DNA from: Pseudomonas alkylphenolica
Lineage (GTDB): Bacteria; Pseudomonadota; Gammaproteobacteria; Pseudomonadales; Pseudomonadaceae
NCBI RefSeq assembly: GCF_016009175.1
Contig: NZ_JADUCM010000002.1
Span: 310,001-374,000, forward strand
DNA length: 64,000 nucleotides
Reading direction: 5' to 3'
The position numbers were made by a program, and so were the translations under genes. Under the pieces are notes generated by a model. It had not been told where the DNA came from. It saw nothing but the letters and a program-made list of their open reading frames with translations, and searched no databases. Numbering within the stretch: the stretch's first letter is position 1; every line of letters begins with the position of its first letter. Positions 42,701-53,178 of this stretch are shown piece by piece.

Positions 42701-44680
42701 ATGAGCCAGGACCCCAACGACAAGAGTCGCCGTCAGTTTCTCGCCACCAGTACCGTGCTCGGCGCCGCTGGCGCGCTTTGGTCCGCACTGCCGTTTGCCG
42801 GCTCAGCCGGTTCCGCCCACGCATCCACGCAAGGAGCTCCCATGACTGCCGACCTGATCCTGTTCAACGGTAAGCTGCACACGGTCGACCGTGAAAAGCC
42901 TACAGCCAGTGCAGTGGCCATCAAGGATGGCCGGTTTCTCGCTGTGGGCACTGATGCCGAGGCCATGACACACCGTGGCGATGCCACGCAGATGATCGAC
43001 CTCAAGCAGCGCACGGTCATCCCGGGCCTGAACGACTCGCACCTGCACCTGATCCGTGGCGGCCTCAACTACAACCTGGAACTGCGTTGGGAAGGCGTGC
43101 CATCGCTGGCCGATGCCTTGCGCATGCTCAAGGACCAGGCCGATCGCACGCCGAGCCCGCAATGGGTGCGCGTGGTCGGTGGCTGGAACGAATTCCAGTT
43201 TGCCGAGAAGCGCATGCCGACTCTGGAGGAGATCAACCAGGCGGCGCCCGATACCCCGGTGTTCCTGCTGCACCTGTATGACCGCGCCCTGCTCAACCGT
43301 GCGGCGCTCAAGGCAGTGGGCTACACCAAAGACACGCCCAACCCGCCCGGTGGCGAGATTCAGCGCAACAGCCGTGGCGAGCCGACCGGCATGCTCATCG
43401 CCCGGCCCAACGCCACGATCCTCTATGCCACCCTGGCCAAGGGGCCGAAGCTGCCGCTGGAGTACCAGGTCAACTCGACCCGCCAGTTCATGCGCGAACT
43501 CAACCGCCTCGGTCTGACCAGCGCCATCGATGCCGGTGGCGGCTACCAGAACTACCCTGACGACTACCAGGTGATTCAGGAACTCGCCGACAACGGCCAG
43601 CTGACGGTGCGCATCGCCTACAACCTGTTCACCCAGAAGCCCAAGGAAGAACTCGCCGATTTCAAGAACTGGACCCAGAAGGTCAAGCCGGGCGATGGCA
43701 GTGATTTCTTCCGGCACAACGGTGCGGGTGAGATGCTGGTGTTCTCAGCCGCCGATTTCGAGGATTTCCTCGAGCCGCGCCCGGACCTGCCGCAAACCAT
43801 GGAGGCGGAGCTGGAGCCAGTGGTCCGCCATCTGGTCGAGCAGCGTTGGCCGTTCCGTCTGCATGCGACCTATGACGAGTCCATCTCGCGCATGCTCGAC
43901 GTGTTCGAGAAGGTCAATCGCGATATCCCGTTCAACGGCTTGCCGTGGTTCTTTGACCACGCCGAAACCATCACCCCGAAAAACATCGAACGTGTGCGTG
44001 CGCTTGGCGGTGGTATCGCCATTCAGGACCGCATGGCCTTTCAGGGCGAGTACTTTGTCGACCGTTACGGTGCCAAGGCCGCGGAGAAGACCCCGCCGAT
44101 CCAGCGCATGCTCGCCGAAGGCGTCCCGGTGGGAGCCGGCACCGATGCAACGCGGGTGTCCAGCTACAACCCGTGGACAGCGCTGTACTGGATGGTCAGC
44201 GGCAAGACCGTTGGTGGTCTGGCGCTGCACGAGGAGGGCTTGAGCCGTGACACCGCATTGCAACTGTTCACCCAGGGCAGCGCCTGGTTTTCCAGCGAGC
44301 AGGGCAAGAAGGGCCAGATCAAGGTGGGCCAGTTTGCCGACCTGGCGGCGTTGTCGCTGGACTACTTCAGTGTCGATGAAGACTCGATCAAGTCGATCGA
44401 GTCGGTGCTGACGGTGGTCGATGGCAAGGTGGTGTATGGCGCCGAAGAGTTCGACAAGTACGGCCCTTCAGTACTGCCGGTGTTGCCCGAGTGGTCGCCG
44501 GTCACCAAGGTACCCGGGCACTGGCGTGCGGGCGCGCCGCTGGCGGCCGCCCTGCACCAGTGTGTCGGGCCGTGTGGTGTGCATGCACACAGCCATGAAA
44601 AGGCACGGCATTCCAGTGTGCCGGTCAATGACTACCAGGGGTTCTGGGGGGCACTGGGCTGTTCCTGCTTCGCTTTCTGA
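42701..44680 (+). CDS. Tat-exported amidohydrolase (YtcJ-like)
   Basis: 659 residues. A twin-arginine signal, SRRQFLATSTVLGAAGALW, starts near residue 9. The metal-binding HxH is in PGLNDSHLHL, and the late GAGTDATR motif holds the catalytic Asp of amidohydrolase family 3. The C-terminal 60 residues carry extra Cys and His residues (HQCVGPCGVHAHSHEKARH) beyond the usual fold. It probably hydrolyses an amide or ester in the periplasm. GGAG precedes the ATG at 42701. A convergent LysR gene follows. Confidence 0.88.
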   Translation: MSQDPNDKSRRQFLATSTVLGAAGALWSALPFAGSAGSAHASTQGAPMTADLILFNGKLHTVDREKPTASAVAIKDGRFLAVGTDAEAMTHRGDATQMIDLKQRTVIPGLNDSHLHLIRGGLNYNLELRWEGVPSLADALRMLKDQADRTPSPQWVRVVGGWNEFQFAEKRMPTLEEINQAAPDTPVFLLHLYDRALLNRAALKAVGYTKDTPNPPGGEIQRNSRGEPTGMLIARPNATILYATLAKGPKLPLEYQVNSTRQFMRELNRLGLTSAIDAGGGYQNYPDDYQVIQELADNGQLTVRIAYNLFTQKPKEELADFKNWTQKVKPGDGSDFFRHNGAGEMLVFSAADFEDFLEPRPDLPQTMEAELEPVVRHLVEQRWPFRLHATYDESISRMLDVFEKVNRDIPFNGLPWFFDHAETITPKNIERVRALGGGIAIQDRMAFQGEYFVDRYGAKAAEKTPPIQRMLAEGVPVGAGTDATRVSSYNPWTALYWMVSGKTVGGLALHEEGLSRDTALQLFTQGSAWFSSEQGKKGQIKVGQFADLAALSLDYFSVDEDSIKSIESVLTVVDGKVVYGAEEFDKYGPSVLPVLPEWSPVTKVPGHWRAGAPLAAALHQCVGPCGVHAHSHEKARHSSVPVNDYQGFWGALGCSCFAF

Positions 44681-44705
44681 TGCAGAAAAGGGGCGCTATG
44701 CGCCC

Positions 44706-44783
44706 CATCGCAGGCTTCGCCTACTCCTACAGTGTTAACTACTTGCCTTGAAACTGTGGGAGCAGGCGAAGCCTGCGATGGGC
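44706..44783. repeat. REP-like inverted pair
   Basis: ATCGCAGGCTTCGCCTACTC at about 44707 is mirrored by GTGGGAGCAGGCGAAGCCTG at about 44756. It sits between the convergent amidohydrolase and LysR genes and could form a long hairpin. Confidence 0.8.
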
Positions 44784-44814
44784 TGCGTAGCAGCCCCAAC
44801 TACAGCCTCTGATC

Positions 44815-45726
44815 TCAAGCCATGTCACTGACGGCAAATTCTTCGGCCAGGTGATCGATCAACGAGCGCACCGACGGCAGCAAGCCGCGCCGCGACGGGA
44901 AGATCGCATGGACGATGCCGCAGCGCGGGTGCCATCCCGGCAGCAGTTCCACCAGCTTTCCTGCGGCCAGTTCCTCACGCACGGCCACCCGCGGCAGGTG
45001 AGCGATACCCACCCCGGCCACCACGAAATGACGCAGGGCAAACAGGTCATCGGTGACGATCCGTGGCCTGTGCGGGATCACCAGGCTGCGGCTCATGTCT
45101 TCACCCTGAAACAGTGTCCACTGGTATTCGCGCTGGTTGCCGCCCCAGTGCAGGCTGGGCAAATCGCCAAGCAACAAGGGATCGAAGCCCTCGGGCAATT
45201 GATCAAGAAACGCCGGCTGGCCCACCAGGCACTGGGTGCTGTTGCACAGCACTTTCATCACCATGTCGGTGTTTTCCAGCGGCGGGAAGCGTACCCGCAG
45301 TGCAACGTCGAACCCCTCGTGCAGCAGGTCGACGCGGCGGTTGGTGCTTTCGATGAACAGCTCGACCAGCGGGTATTTGTGCATGTAGCGGGTCAGCATC
45401 GGGCCCACCCAGGAGTTGAGCAGGGTGGTCGGGCAGCTGATGCGAACCAACCCCCGCGGCTCGCTGCGGTTGCGCTCGATCACTTCGGAGGCGCCCTCGG
45501 CCTCTACCCGCATCGCCAGGCAACTGCGGTAATACTCCTGGCCGATCTCGGTCAATGAACAGTGGCGGCTGGTGCGGTGCAGCAGCCGTACGCCAAGCCG
45601 GTCTTCAAGGTCGGCGATGCGCCGGCTGAGTTTCGACTTGGGCATGTCCAGCGCCCGGCCCGCTGGGGCGAAACCGCCGTGTTCCACCACCTGGGTGAAG
45701 AAGTAGAGGGAGTTGAGGTCTTCCAA
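44815..45726 (-). CDS. LysR-family transcriptional regulator
   Basis: 303 residues. The N-terminal HTH (GGFAPAGRALDMPKSKLSRR) is followed by an effector domain of the CrgA/DsdC-like group. It is convergent with the amidohydrolase operon and downstream of the antiporter gene in the same direction, about 50 bp away. Its target and inducer are unknown. Confidence 0.9.
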   Translation of the reverse strand: MEDLNSLYFFTQVVEHGGFAPAGRALDMPKSKLSRRIADLEDRLGVRLLHRTSRHCSLTEIGQEYYRSCLAMRVEAEGASEVIERNRSEPRGLVRISCPTTLLNSWVGPMLTRYMHKYPLVELFIESTNRRVDLLHEGFDVALRVRFPPLENTDMVMKVLCNSTQCLVGQPAFLDQLPEGFDPLLLGDLPSLHWGGNQREYQWTLFQGEDMSRSLVIPHRPRIVTDDLFALRHFVVAGVGIAHLPRVAVREELAAGKLVELLPGWHPRCGIVHAIFPSRRGLLPSVRSLIDHLAEEFAVSDMA

Positions 45727-45777
45727 CGGTCGTTCTCCATTAAGACGCCAGGGTGCTCTTCAACTGCTTGCGCGCGA

Positions 45778-47565
45778 TCAGTTTGAGTCGGACTCAAACA
45801 ACCGTGCCAGCTCCACCCGGGCCTCCTTGGCGTTCTGCATGACCTTGGCGCGGTCATCGCGTACGCGGCCCTGGGTTTCCAGAAGCTGTTCGTCATGCTC
45901 GCTGAAACGCTGTATGCGGTCTGCAGCCTGCTCACGGGTAAGGCCCAGGCCAACGAGGGCGCGACGGGTCATTTCCAGGCTGGAGTAGAAAGTTTCGCGA
46001 ATCGGTTCGGCGCCGACATCGGTGAGCTTGTGCACATGCTGGCGGTTGCGTGCGCGGGCGAGCACTTTCATTTGCGGGTACAGGCGCTTGATGTGTTCTG
46101 CGGTGCGGGTGGTGATCTCCGGGTCATCGGTGGTGATCACCACGTACTCGGCTTCGCCGACCTTGGCGGCATGCAGCACCTCGGCGCGCAACGGGTCGCC
46201 GTAAAACACCGGGGCCTGCTCGAAGGTGCGGGTCATCTCGATGGCATCCACCGAGGTGTCGAGGGCAATGAACGGGATTTTTTGCGCACGCAGAATGCGC
46301 GAAACAATCTGGCCCATGCGGCCCATGCCGACGATCACCACCCGCGGCGCATCGGTCTGGATGGTCTTGTACTGCTCAGGCACTTCGTGAGGCACAGGCG
46401 GGCGCTTGAGCAGGCGCGTGCAGGCCAGCATCAACAGTGGCGTGAGGGCCATCGACAGGGTGATGGTCATCAACAGCAGGTCATAGGTATGAGCATCGAA
46501 CAGGCCTTGGTCCTTGCCCAGCTTGAACACCACGAAGGCGAACTCGCCACCGGCCGCCAACACCACGCCCAGGCGTATCGCACTGGCGGCGCCCAGGCCG
46601 CCGACGGTGCGACCGACAACAACCAGCAGCGGCAGCTTTACCGCCACCAGCAGCAAGGTCAGGCCAAGCAGCAGGCCGGGGGTCTCGAACAGGATGCTCA
46701 GGTTGGCACCCATGCCGACGCTGATGAAAAACAGTCCCAGCAACAGCCCCTTGAATGGCTCGATCTGCGATTCCAGTTCGTGGCGGTATTCCGAGTCGGC
46801 CAGCAGCATGCCGGCCAGGAACGCGCCAAGGGCCATCGAGACGCCTGCCTGTTCCATCAACCAGGCGGTACCGATCACCACCAGCAATGCGGTGGCGGTG
46901 GAGACTTCCGGCAGGCCGGTGCGGGCCACGGTGCGGAACACCGGGCGTAACAGGTAGCGACCGCCAACGATGACGATGGCGATGCTGGCAAACACTTTCA
47001 GGGCGTGCTGGAGGCTGTCGCCCTGGCCGGTATCCGGGCCGTTGGCGGCGAGCAGCGGTACCAAGGCAATCAACGGAATCGCGGCGATGTCCTGAAACAG
47101 CAAGATGGCAAAGGCCAGGCGCCCATGCGGGGCATTGAGCTGCTTGCGCTCGGCCAGGCTCTGCAGGCCCAGGGCCGTGGACGACAGCGCCAGGCCCAGG
47201 CCGACCACGACCGCGGCTGATAGCGATTGGACAAAGCCGAAAAAGGCAATCGCGCCGATCGCCGCGCCGCACAGCAGTACCTGGGCGAGGCCGGCGCCGA
47301 ACACCGACTTGCGCATCAGCCACAGGCGCCGGGGCGAGAGCTCCAGGCCAATGATGAACAGCAGCAGGACCACGCCCAGTTCGGAGATGTGCGCAACGCT
47401 TTGGGTGTCGCGAATCAGACCCAGGGTTTGCGGCCCGATCACCACGCCGGCCAGCAGATAGCCGATCACCGCTCCAAGCTGCAGGCGCTTGGCCAGCGGC
47501 ACCGTGATGACGGCGGCCAGGAGGAAGATCACCGCAGTTTGCAGAAGGCTGCCTTCATCTGGCAT
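45778..47565 (-). CDS. CPA2-type potassium/proton antiporter (KefB/KefC-like)
   Basis: 595 residues. A 12-13 helix Na+/H+-exchanger domain covers about 1-380, with the ion-site region LLFQDIAAIPLIAL. A TrkA-N (RCK) Rossmann domain follows, with VVIVGMGRMGQIVSRIL near residue 410. This is the architecture of glutathione-gated KefB and KefC. The accessory quinone-reductase subunit gene (kefF/kefG) is not adjacent. Confidence 0.9.
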   Translation of the reverse strand: MPDEGSLLQTAVIFLLAAVITVPLAKRLQLGAVIGYLLAGVVIGPQTLGLIRDTQSVAHISELGVVLLLFIIGLELSPRRLWLMRKSVFGAGLAQVLLCGAAIGAIAFFGFVQSLSAAVVVGLGLALSSTALGLQSLAERKQLNAPHGRLAFAILLFQDIAAIPLIALVPLLAANGPDTGQGDSLQHALKVFASIAIVIVGGRYLLRPVFRTVARTGLPEVSTATALLVVIGTAWLMEQAGVSMALGAFLAGMLLADSEYRHELESQIEPFKGLLLGLFFISVGMGANLSILFETPGLLLGLTLLLVAVKLPLLVVVGRTVGGLGAASAIRLGVVLAAGGEFAFVVFKLGKDQGLFDAHTYDLLLMTITLSMALTPLLMLACTRLLKRPPVPHEVPEQYKTIQTDAPRVVIVGMGRMGQIVSRILRAQKIPFIALDTSVDAIEMTRTFEQAPVFYGDPLRAEVLHAAKVGEAEYVVITTDDPEITTRTAEHIKRLYPQMKVLARARNRQHVHKLTDVGAEPIRETFYSSLEMTRRALVGLGLTREQAADRIQRFSEHDEQLLETQGRVRDDRAKVMQNAKEARVELARLFESDSN

Positions 47566-47590
47566 TGCGCGTCCTCCTTGAACGCAGGGT

Positions 47591-47854
47591 TTACTCGGCG
47601 GCTGGAGGGCTCAGGCGTGCTTCCATTTCAGCAACCTTGGCTTCCAGCGCCTCAAGGCGGGCACGAGTACGGGCCAACACCACCATCTGGCTGTCGAATT
47701 CTTCCCGGCTCACCAGCTCCAGTTTGCTGAAGCCGCTTTGCAGCAGGGCCTTGAACTGGCTTTCGAGTTCGGCGCGAGGTTGCGAGGTGTCACCGCTGAA
47801 CAGGCGCGAGGCTTGGTCGCTCAGGGCGTCGAGAAAGGCTTTGGGCGCGAGCAT
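47591..47854 (-). CDS. ubiK: Ubiquinone biosynthesis accessory factor UbiK
   Basis: 87 residues of the BMFP/YqiC family. An amphipathic N-terminal part is followed by a C-terminal coiled coil with LARTRARLEALEAKVAEMEARL. UbiK works with UbiJ in the soluble stage of ubiquinone synthesis under oxygen. It is divergent from glnK. Confidence 0.88.
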   Translation of the reverse strand: MLAPKAFLDALSDQASRLFSGDTSQPRAELESQFKALLQSGFSKLELVSREEFDSQMVVLARTRARLEALEAKVAEMEARLSPPAAE

Positions 47855-47952
47855 GTTCGGCTATCCGCTGTATCCAAGAGGGGCGCCAGTGTAACACGCA
47901 GTATTGGCGTGCTTGCGCTGCACGCTTTTTGCGCATTGCAACGGAACGCGGC

Positions 47953-47967
47953 GCACCGTTGTTGTGC
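47953..47967 (+). promoter_or_regulatory. NtrC-binding-site candidate
   Basis: GCACCGTTGTTGTGC closely fits the GCACC-N5-GGTGC pattern bound by NtrC. It lies about 90 bp upstream of the sigma-54 promoter, a typical enhancer distance. Confidence 0.55.
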
Positions 47968-48039
47968 AGGCAAACGGTGCTGGCGACTGGCCAAGCGCCG
48001 GGTGTTATCGCAAGTGCCTGTAATTGGGAGACTTAGTAG

Positions 48040-48600
<561 letters not shown>

Positions 48601-48640
48601 AACAGCCTCACCAAACCCCAACGCCCCAGGAGATAACAAT

Positions 48641-49972
48641 ATGACTCTGCGTCAATTCGCAGGGCTAGGAGCCCTTTTGTCCCTCGTAATGCCCGGCATG
48701 GCCCTGGCAGAGGAGGCAGCCCCGGTCCTCAACTCCGGCGACACCGCCTGGATGTTGACCGCCACAGCCTTGGTGCTGTTCATGACCATTCCCGGTCTGG
48801 CGCTGTTTTACGGCGGTATGGTGCGTTCCAAAAACGTACTGTCGGTGATGATGCAGTGCTTTGCGATTACCGGCCTGATCAGCGTTCTGTGGGTGGTGTA
48901 CGGCTACAGCATGGCGTTCGATACCACTGGTATGGAACAGGGCGTGGTCAACTTCAATTCCTTCGTTGGCGGTTTTTCCAAGGCGTTTCTTGCCGGCGTG
49001 ACCCCAGCGAGCCTCACCTCTTCGACGGCATTGTTCCCCGAGGCGGTCTTCATTACCTTCCAGATGACCTTCGCGATCATCACCCCGGCACTGATCGTGG
49101 GTGCCTTTGCCGAGCGCATGAAGTTCTCGGCCATGCTGATCTTCATGGCCATCTGGTTCACCCTGGTCTACGCACCGATCGCCCACATGGTGTGGAGCGG
49201 CAACGGTGGCCTGATGTGGGACTGGGGCGTACTCGACTTCGCGGGCGGCACCGTGGTGCACATCAACGCCGGTATTGCCGGGCTTGTAGCCTGCCTGGTG
49301 CTGGGCAAGCGCAAAGGTTTCCCGACCACGCCGATGGCGCCGCACAACCTCGGTTACACCTTGATGGGCGCGGCCATGCTGTGGATCGGCTGGTTCGGTT
49401 TCAACGCAGGCTCCGCTGCTGCGGCTAACGGCACTGCCGGCATGGCCATGCTGGTGACCCAGATCGCCACCGCCGCCGCCGCCCTGGGCTGGATGTTTGC
49501 CGAGTGGCTGACCCACGGCAAGCCAAGCGCACTGGGTATCGCTTCGGGCGTGGTCGCAGGCCTTGTCGCCATCACCCCGGCGGCCGGTACTGTCGGCCCG
49601 ATGGGCGCCCTGGTGATCGGCCTGGTGGCCGGTGTGATCTGCTACTTCTGCGCCACCAGCCTCAAGCGCAAGCTCGGCTACGACGACTCCCTGGATGCCT
49701 TCGGCGTGCACGGTATCGGCGGTATCGTCGGTGCGATCCTCACCGGTGTGTTTGCTGCCCCCGCACTGGGTGGCTTCGGCACCGTGGAAGACATCGGCGC
49801 GCAAGTCTGGATTCAGGCCAAGGGCGTGGGCTTTACCGTGATCTACACCGCGATCGTCACCTACGTGATCCTCAAGGTCCTGGACCTGGTGATGGGCCTG
49901 CGGGTCAACGAAGAAGAAGAGTCGGTCGGTCTCGACCTGGCGCAACACAACGAGCGCGGCTACAACCTGTAA
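48641..49972 (+). CDS. amtB: Ammonium transporter AmtB
   Basis: 443 residues with a signal-like first segment cleaved near MALAEEAAP, then 11 membrane helices. Characteristic segments are YGGMVRSKNVLSVMMQC, the twin-His pore regions (GGTVVHINAGIAG and AFGVHGIGGIVG) and DDSLDAFGVHG. It forms a trimeric ammonium channel gated by GlnK. AGGAG lies 7 bases before the ATG. A strong terminator follows. Confidence 0.96.
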   Translation: MTLRQFAGLGALLSLVMPGMALAEEAAPVLNSGDTAWMLTATALVLFMTIPGLALFYGGMVRSKNVLSVMMQCFAITGLISVLWVVYGYSMAFDTTGMEQGVVNFNSFVGGFSKAFLAGVTPASLTSSTALFPEAVFITFQMTFAIITPALIVGAFAERMKFSAMLIFMAIWFTLVYAPIAHMVWSGNGGLMWDWGVLDFAGGTVVHINAGIAGLVACLVLGKRKGFPTTPMAPHNLGYTLMGAAMLWIGWFGFNAGSAAAANGTAGMAMLVTQIATAAAALGWMFAEWLTHGKPSALGIASGVVAGLVAITPAAGTVGPMGALVIGLVAGVICYFCATSLKRKLGYDDSLDAFGVHGIGGIVGAILTGVFAAPALGGFGTVEDIGAQVWIQAKGVGFTVIYTAIVTYVILKVLDLVMGLRVNEEEESVGLDLAQHNERGYNL

Positions 49973-49982
49973 CGGCCTCGGA

Positions 49983-50014
49983 AAAAATTTGCCCGGCTTG
50001 CCGGGCATTTTTTT
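49983..50014 (+). terminator. Rho-independent terminator of glnK-amtB
   Basis: The stem GCCCGGC-TT-GCCGGGC at 49991-50006 is followed by eight T residues. Confidence 0.9.
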
Positions 50015-50446
50015 GTCTGCAGTTTGTCGCTTTCAGTCAGCGCAAACGGTTTACCACGGCGCTTTTGGCGTTACTTTTCCGACGCCGCTCACGTAGGCAG
50101 AAAACTTACAGCTCAGAGTGCTAGTTAGGCACTTTGCTTTTTCTCTGAGCGCGCTAGAATGCGCGCCGAAGGGAGCTGACAAGCTGTCCGCAAATTTCGT
50201 TACCCTTTGCTAGGCTTGCCAATGAGCGGGCCGATCATGCCAGGGTAGGCCGACGACTTCTGTCGGCAGCTCTTTAATTTCGTCAGGCCTTGCCAAGAGC
50301 GGGGCCTGCACGGTGCTCACCAGGTACCTGGCGGGCACCCGAGGTGGCGGCAAACCCGCGACCCTATGGATTTTCTCCGGCCGCTGTCGATTCCCGGCGC
50401 AGCTGGTCTATAACTAATCTGCTTTTCGCAAGTCATGAGGTAGAAC
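50015..50446 (+). other. Long leader and promoter region of sutA
   Basis: About 430 bp without a gene. A sigma-70 like promoter with TAGAAT at about 50155 would give a leader of more than 250 bases before the sutA start. The leader has several GC-rich inverted segments (GGGCCTGCACGGTGC and GGTACCTGGCGGGCACC). No known riboswitch was recognised. Confidence 0.45.
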
Positions 50447-50770
50447 ATGAGCGACGACGATCTGGAAAATGACGACCTCGAAGTAGGCGATGATGACGAA
50501 GGCGACGAAGGCCTGGAAGCGGCAGCTGATGACGTCTCTGACGACAGCGGCGACGACAGCCCGGCACCGGTAGCCAAAGGCAAGTCCAAGGCGGCCGTTT
50601 CGGTTGACGAAATGCCTAGCATGGAAGCCAAGCAAAAAGAGCGCGACGCGCTGGCCAAGGCCATGGAAGAGTTCCTGTCCCGTGGTGGCAAGGTGCAGGA
50701 AGTGGAGGCCAACGTGGTCGCCGATCCGCCCAAGAAGCCGGACAACAAGTACGGCAGCCGCCCTATCTGA
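50447..50770 (+). CDS. sutA: Transcriptional regulator SutA
   Basis: 107 residues. A very acidic disordered N-terminal half is followed by a central helix with MEAKQKERDALAKAMEEFL and a conserved tail ending NKYGSRPI. These features match SutA of P. aeruginosa, an RNA-polymerase-binding protein that raises expression of growth genes during slow growth. Location next to glnK-amtB also agrees. Confidence 0.9.
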   Translation: MSDDDLENDDLEVGDDDEGDEGLEAAADDVSDDSGDDSPAPVAKGKSKAAVSVDEMPSMEAKQKERDALAKAMEEFLSRGGKVQEVEANVVADPPKKPDNKYGSRPI

Positions 50771-50777
50771 GTGTCCC

Positions 50778-50820
50778 GCCCACAAAAAAGCCCGCCGTCG
50801 CTGCGGGCTTTTTTGTGGGC
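50778..50820. terminator. Bidirectional terminator between sutA and the HAD gene
   Basis: An 18-bp perfect stem, GCCCACAAAAAAGCCCGC and its complement, with a 7-base loop (50796-50802). A and T runs on the two arms let it act in both directions. Confidence 0.92.
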
Positions 50821-50833
50821 GTAGGGTCGGTGT

Positions 50834-51532
50834 TCAGCTGCGCCAGCTGTTGAGCAGTTCGGGCAGTTGCGACAGGCGTTGGATCTCGGCGTCGGGCCGG
50901 TAGTCGGCGTCCCATGCCTTACCCTGCGGGTTGAACCAGACCGCACGCAGACCGGCGCGCTGGGCTCCGGCAATGTCGTCGCCGGGATGATCGCCGATAT
51001 GAACGGCTGCCTGAGCCTCGACCTGACCTTGGCGCAGCGCCTCGAGGAAAGGTTGCGGGTCGGGTTTGCCGATCCCGATGTCTTCGGCACACAGGGCGAA
51101 CTTGAAGTAGTCGGCCAGCCCCAGGCGGCGCACGTCGGCATTGCCGTTGGTGACCACCCCCAGGGTGTAGGTGTGGCGCAGAATCTCCAGCACCGGCTGG
51201 ACCTCAGGGAAGATATCGACCTGATGGCGGGCATGCAGGAAAACTTCAAAGCCTTCATTGGCCAGCTCGCGGGCCTTGTTTTCGCTGTAGCCGACATCTT
51301 CGAGGGCGTGAAACAGCACGCGGCGGCGCAAGGCGCTGATGCGGTGGCGCAGGCCAGGCTCGGCGCTTACCAGGCGCTCACGGATGGCGTACAGGTGCTC
51401 GACGGGCACCGCACCGAGGTCGGGGGCATTCGCCGCGAGCCAGTCGCGCAACACGGCCTCGGCGCTGACGATGACCGGGGCGGTATCCCACAGGGTGTCG
51501 TCGAGGTCGAACGTAATCAGCTTGATGCTCAT
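50834..51532 (-). CDS. HAD-superfamily hydrolase (YigB-like FMN phosphatase candidate)
   Basis: 232 residues. Motif I reads [10 protein letters not shown], motif II VVTNGN, and motifs [13 protein letters not shown] and IGDHPGDDI. The DLDDTLW form and its place after xerC match YigB, an FMN/pyrimidine phosphatase. It overlaps the xerC stop by 4 bases, so the genes are coupled. Confidence 0.9.
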   Translation of the reverse strand: MSIKLITFDLDDTLWDTAPVIVSAEAVLRDWLAANAPDLGAVPVEHLYAIRERLVSAEPGLRHRISALRRRVLFHALEDVGYSENKARELANEGFEVFLHARHQVDIFPEVQPVLEILRHTYTLGVVTNGNADVRRLGLADYFKFALCAEDIGIGKPDPQPFLEALRQGQVEAQAAVHIGDHPGDDIAGAQRAGLRAVWFNPQGKAWDADYRPDAEIQRLSQLPELLNSWRS

Positions 51533-52428
51533 GAATCGCTGCCCTTGCTGCGTTTTGCCCGAGGATGGGCGCTGTCATAGACGGCGGCCAGATGCTGGAA
51601 ATCAAGGTGAGTGTAGATCTGGGTGGTGGCGATGTCGGCATGGCCGAGCATTTCTTGCACGGCGCGCAGGTCCTGGGACGACTCCAGCAAGTGGCTGGCG
51701 AACGAGTGACGCAACATGTGCGGGTGCAGGTTCTGGCCCAGCTCGCGCTCGCCCGCCGCCTGCACGCGCAATTGAATCGCTCGAGGGCCGAGGCGGCACC
51801 CTTGGCGGCTGACGAACACGGCGTTGTCCTGGGGGGCGCTGATACCGCGTAGCGCGAGCCATTGTTCGAGGGCTTCGCGGGCCTTGCGACCGACCGGCAA
51901 CACCCGGGTTTTGCTGCCTTTACCACGTACTTGTACCAGGCCTGCGGCGAGGTCGAGCTGGTCGGTGTCGAGGCTGGTCAGCTCGGACAGACGCAGGCCA
52001 GAGGAGTAGAACAGCTCAAGCATGGCCTGGTCGCGGCGCGCGAGAAAATCATCTTCCACTGCGCCTTCGAGCAGTTGCAATGCGCGGTCGGTGTCCAGGG
52101 TCTTGGGCAGGCGCCGCTCACCTTTGGGCGCCGAAAGACCGTTGGCCGGGTCGTGGCTGCACAGGCCTTCGCGATTGAGGTAGCGGTAAAAACCCCGAAC
52201 GGCCGAGAGCAGGCGCGCCAGGCTGCGCGACGATTGCCCCTGATGGTGCTGGCGGGCAATGAGCTGGCGCAGGTGCTGGATCTGCAGGGCATTCCAGCTG
52301 TCGATGTGCTGCTTGGCGCAAAACGCCAGAACCGTCTCGAGGTCGCGACGGTACGCCAGTTGGGTGTGCTCGGACACTTGGCGCTCAGTGCGCAGGTGCG
52401 CACTGAAGGCCTGGAGCTGGCGCTCCAT
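51529..52428 (-). CDS. xerC: Tyrosine recombinase XerC
   Basis: 299 residues. The SAM-like core-binding domain is in the first 100. The catalytic residues are Arg in [11 protein letters not shown], HxxR in [14 protein letters not shown], and the late His and Tyr in [17 protein letters not shown]. XerC with XerD resolves chromosome dimers at dif. The start overlaps the stop of the DUF484 gene by 1 base (TGATG arrangement). Confidence 0.95.
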   Translation of the reverse strand: MERQLQAFSAHLRTERQVSEHTQLAYRRDLETVLAFCAKQHIDSWNALQIQHLRQLIARQHHQGQSSRSLARLLSAVRGFYRYLNREGLCSHDPANGLSAPKGERRLPKTLDTDRALQLLEGAVEDDFLARRDQAMLELFYSSGLRLSELTSLDTDQLDLAAGLVQVRGKGSKTRVLPVGRKAREALEQWLALRGISAPQDNAVFVSRQGCRLGPRAIQLRVQAAGERELGQNLHPHMLRHSFASHLLESSQDLRAVQEMLGHADIATTQIYTHLDFQHLAAVYDSAHPRAKRSKGSDS

Positions 52429-53165
52429 CAGCGCACCGGGCGCAGGGTCTGGGTAAAGCGTGGTACCACGCGGCCAAGCACTTCGGCGATGTAGCTGAGG
52501 AACAGGGTGCCGACGCTGCTTTTGTAGTGCTGCGGGTCACGGCTGGCGATGGCCAGCACACCATGCAGGCCCTGGTGGTTCAGGGTGGCGACGGCGGTGG
52601 AGCCGACTTCCTTGCGCTGCTCTTCACCAAACAGAAAATCCAGCTCGTGATCGCGCAGGTTGCCGCTGACGGTCTTGCCGCTGCACAGCAGGCCGCCGAT
52701 GGCTTGCTGGGCGTCGGCGCTGTTGACCCAGCGACCGACCGGCGCGGCGGCCTCGCCGAACAGGATCAGGCTGACGAAGGGCACCTTGAATTCCTGGCGC
52801 AGGCTGTCTTCGACAGCCATGACCACGCTTTCGAGGCTGTCGGCATCGAGCAGGTCGAGGATCAGCCGGCGGGTCTTGTCGAACAGCCGGTCGTTGTCGC
52901 GAGCCACGTCCATCAACTGCGAGAGGCGGTGACGCATCTCGATGTTGCGATCGCGCAGCAGCTTGAGCTGACGCTCCACCAGCGACACGCTGTCGCCGCG
53001 CTGGTGAGGAATGTGCAACTCGCTGAGCAGTTCATCGTGTTCGGCGAAAAACGTCGGGTTGTCACGCAGGTAGGCCACCACGGCGTCAGCCCCGAAGGCG
53101 GGCGTCGAGCCCTCGGCGCGAAGGTCGGTGGGCTGCTCGGCAGGAGCCTGGGGCTGATCGGTCAT
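52428..53165 (-). CDS. DUF484 family protein
   Basis: 245 residues. An acidic, proline-rich start and a helical part ([20 protein letters not shown]) precede a GAF-like domain. It is always found between dapF and xerC in gammaproteobacteria and has no defined function. The ATG at 53163-53165 was chosen over a GTG nine bases upstream. Confidence 0.9.
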   Translation of the reverse strand: MTDQPQAPAEQPTDLRAEGSTPAFGADAVVAYLRDNPTFFAEHDELLSELHIPHQRGDSVSLVERQLKLLRDRNIEMRHRLSQLMDVARDNDRLFDKTRRLILDLLDADSLESVVMAVEDSLRQEFKVPFVSLILFGEAAAPVGRWVNSADAQQAIGGLLCSGKTVSGNLRDHELDFLFGEEQRKEVGSTAVATLNHQGLHGVLAIASRDPQHYKSSVGTLFLSYIAEVLGRVVPRFTQTLRPVR

Positions 53166-53178
53166 GGTTGGCACTCAC

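Noticed and set aside
48665..50008. A 447-codon minus-strand frame opposite amtB
   Set aside because: Its His/Gly-rich content is the mirror of the membrane protein; no domain or start site.
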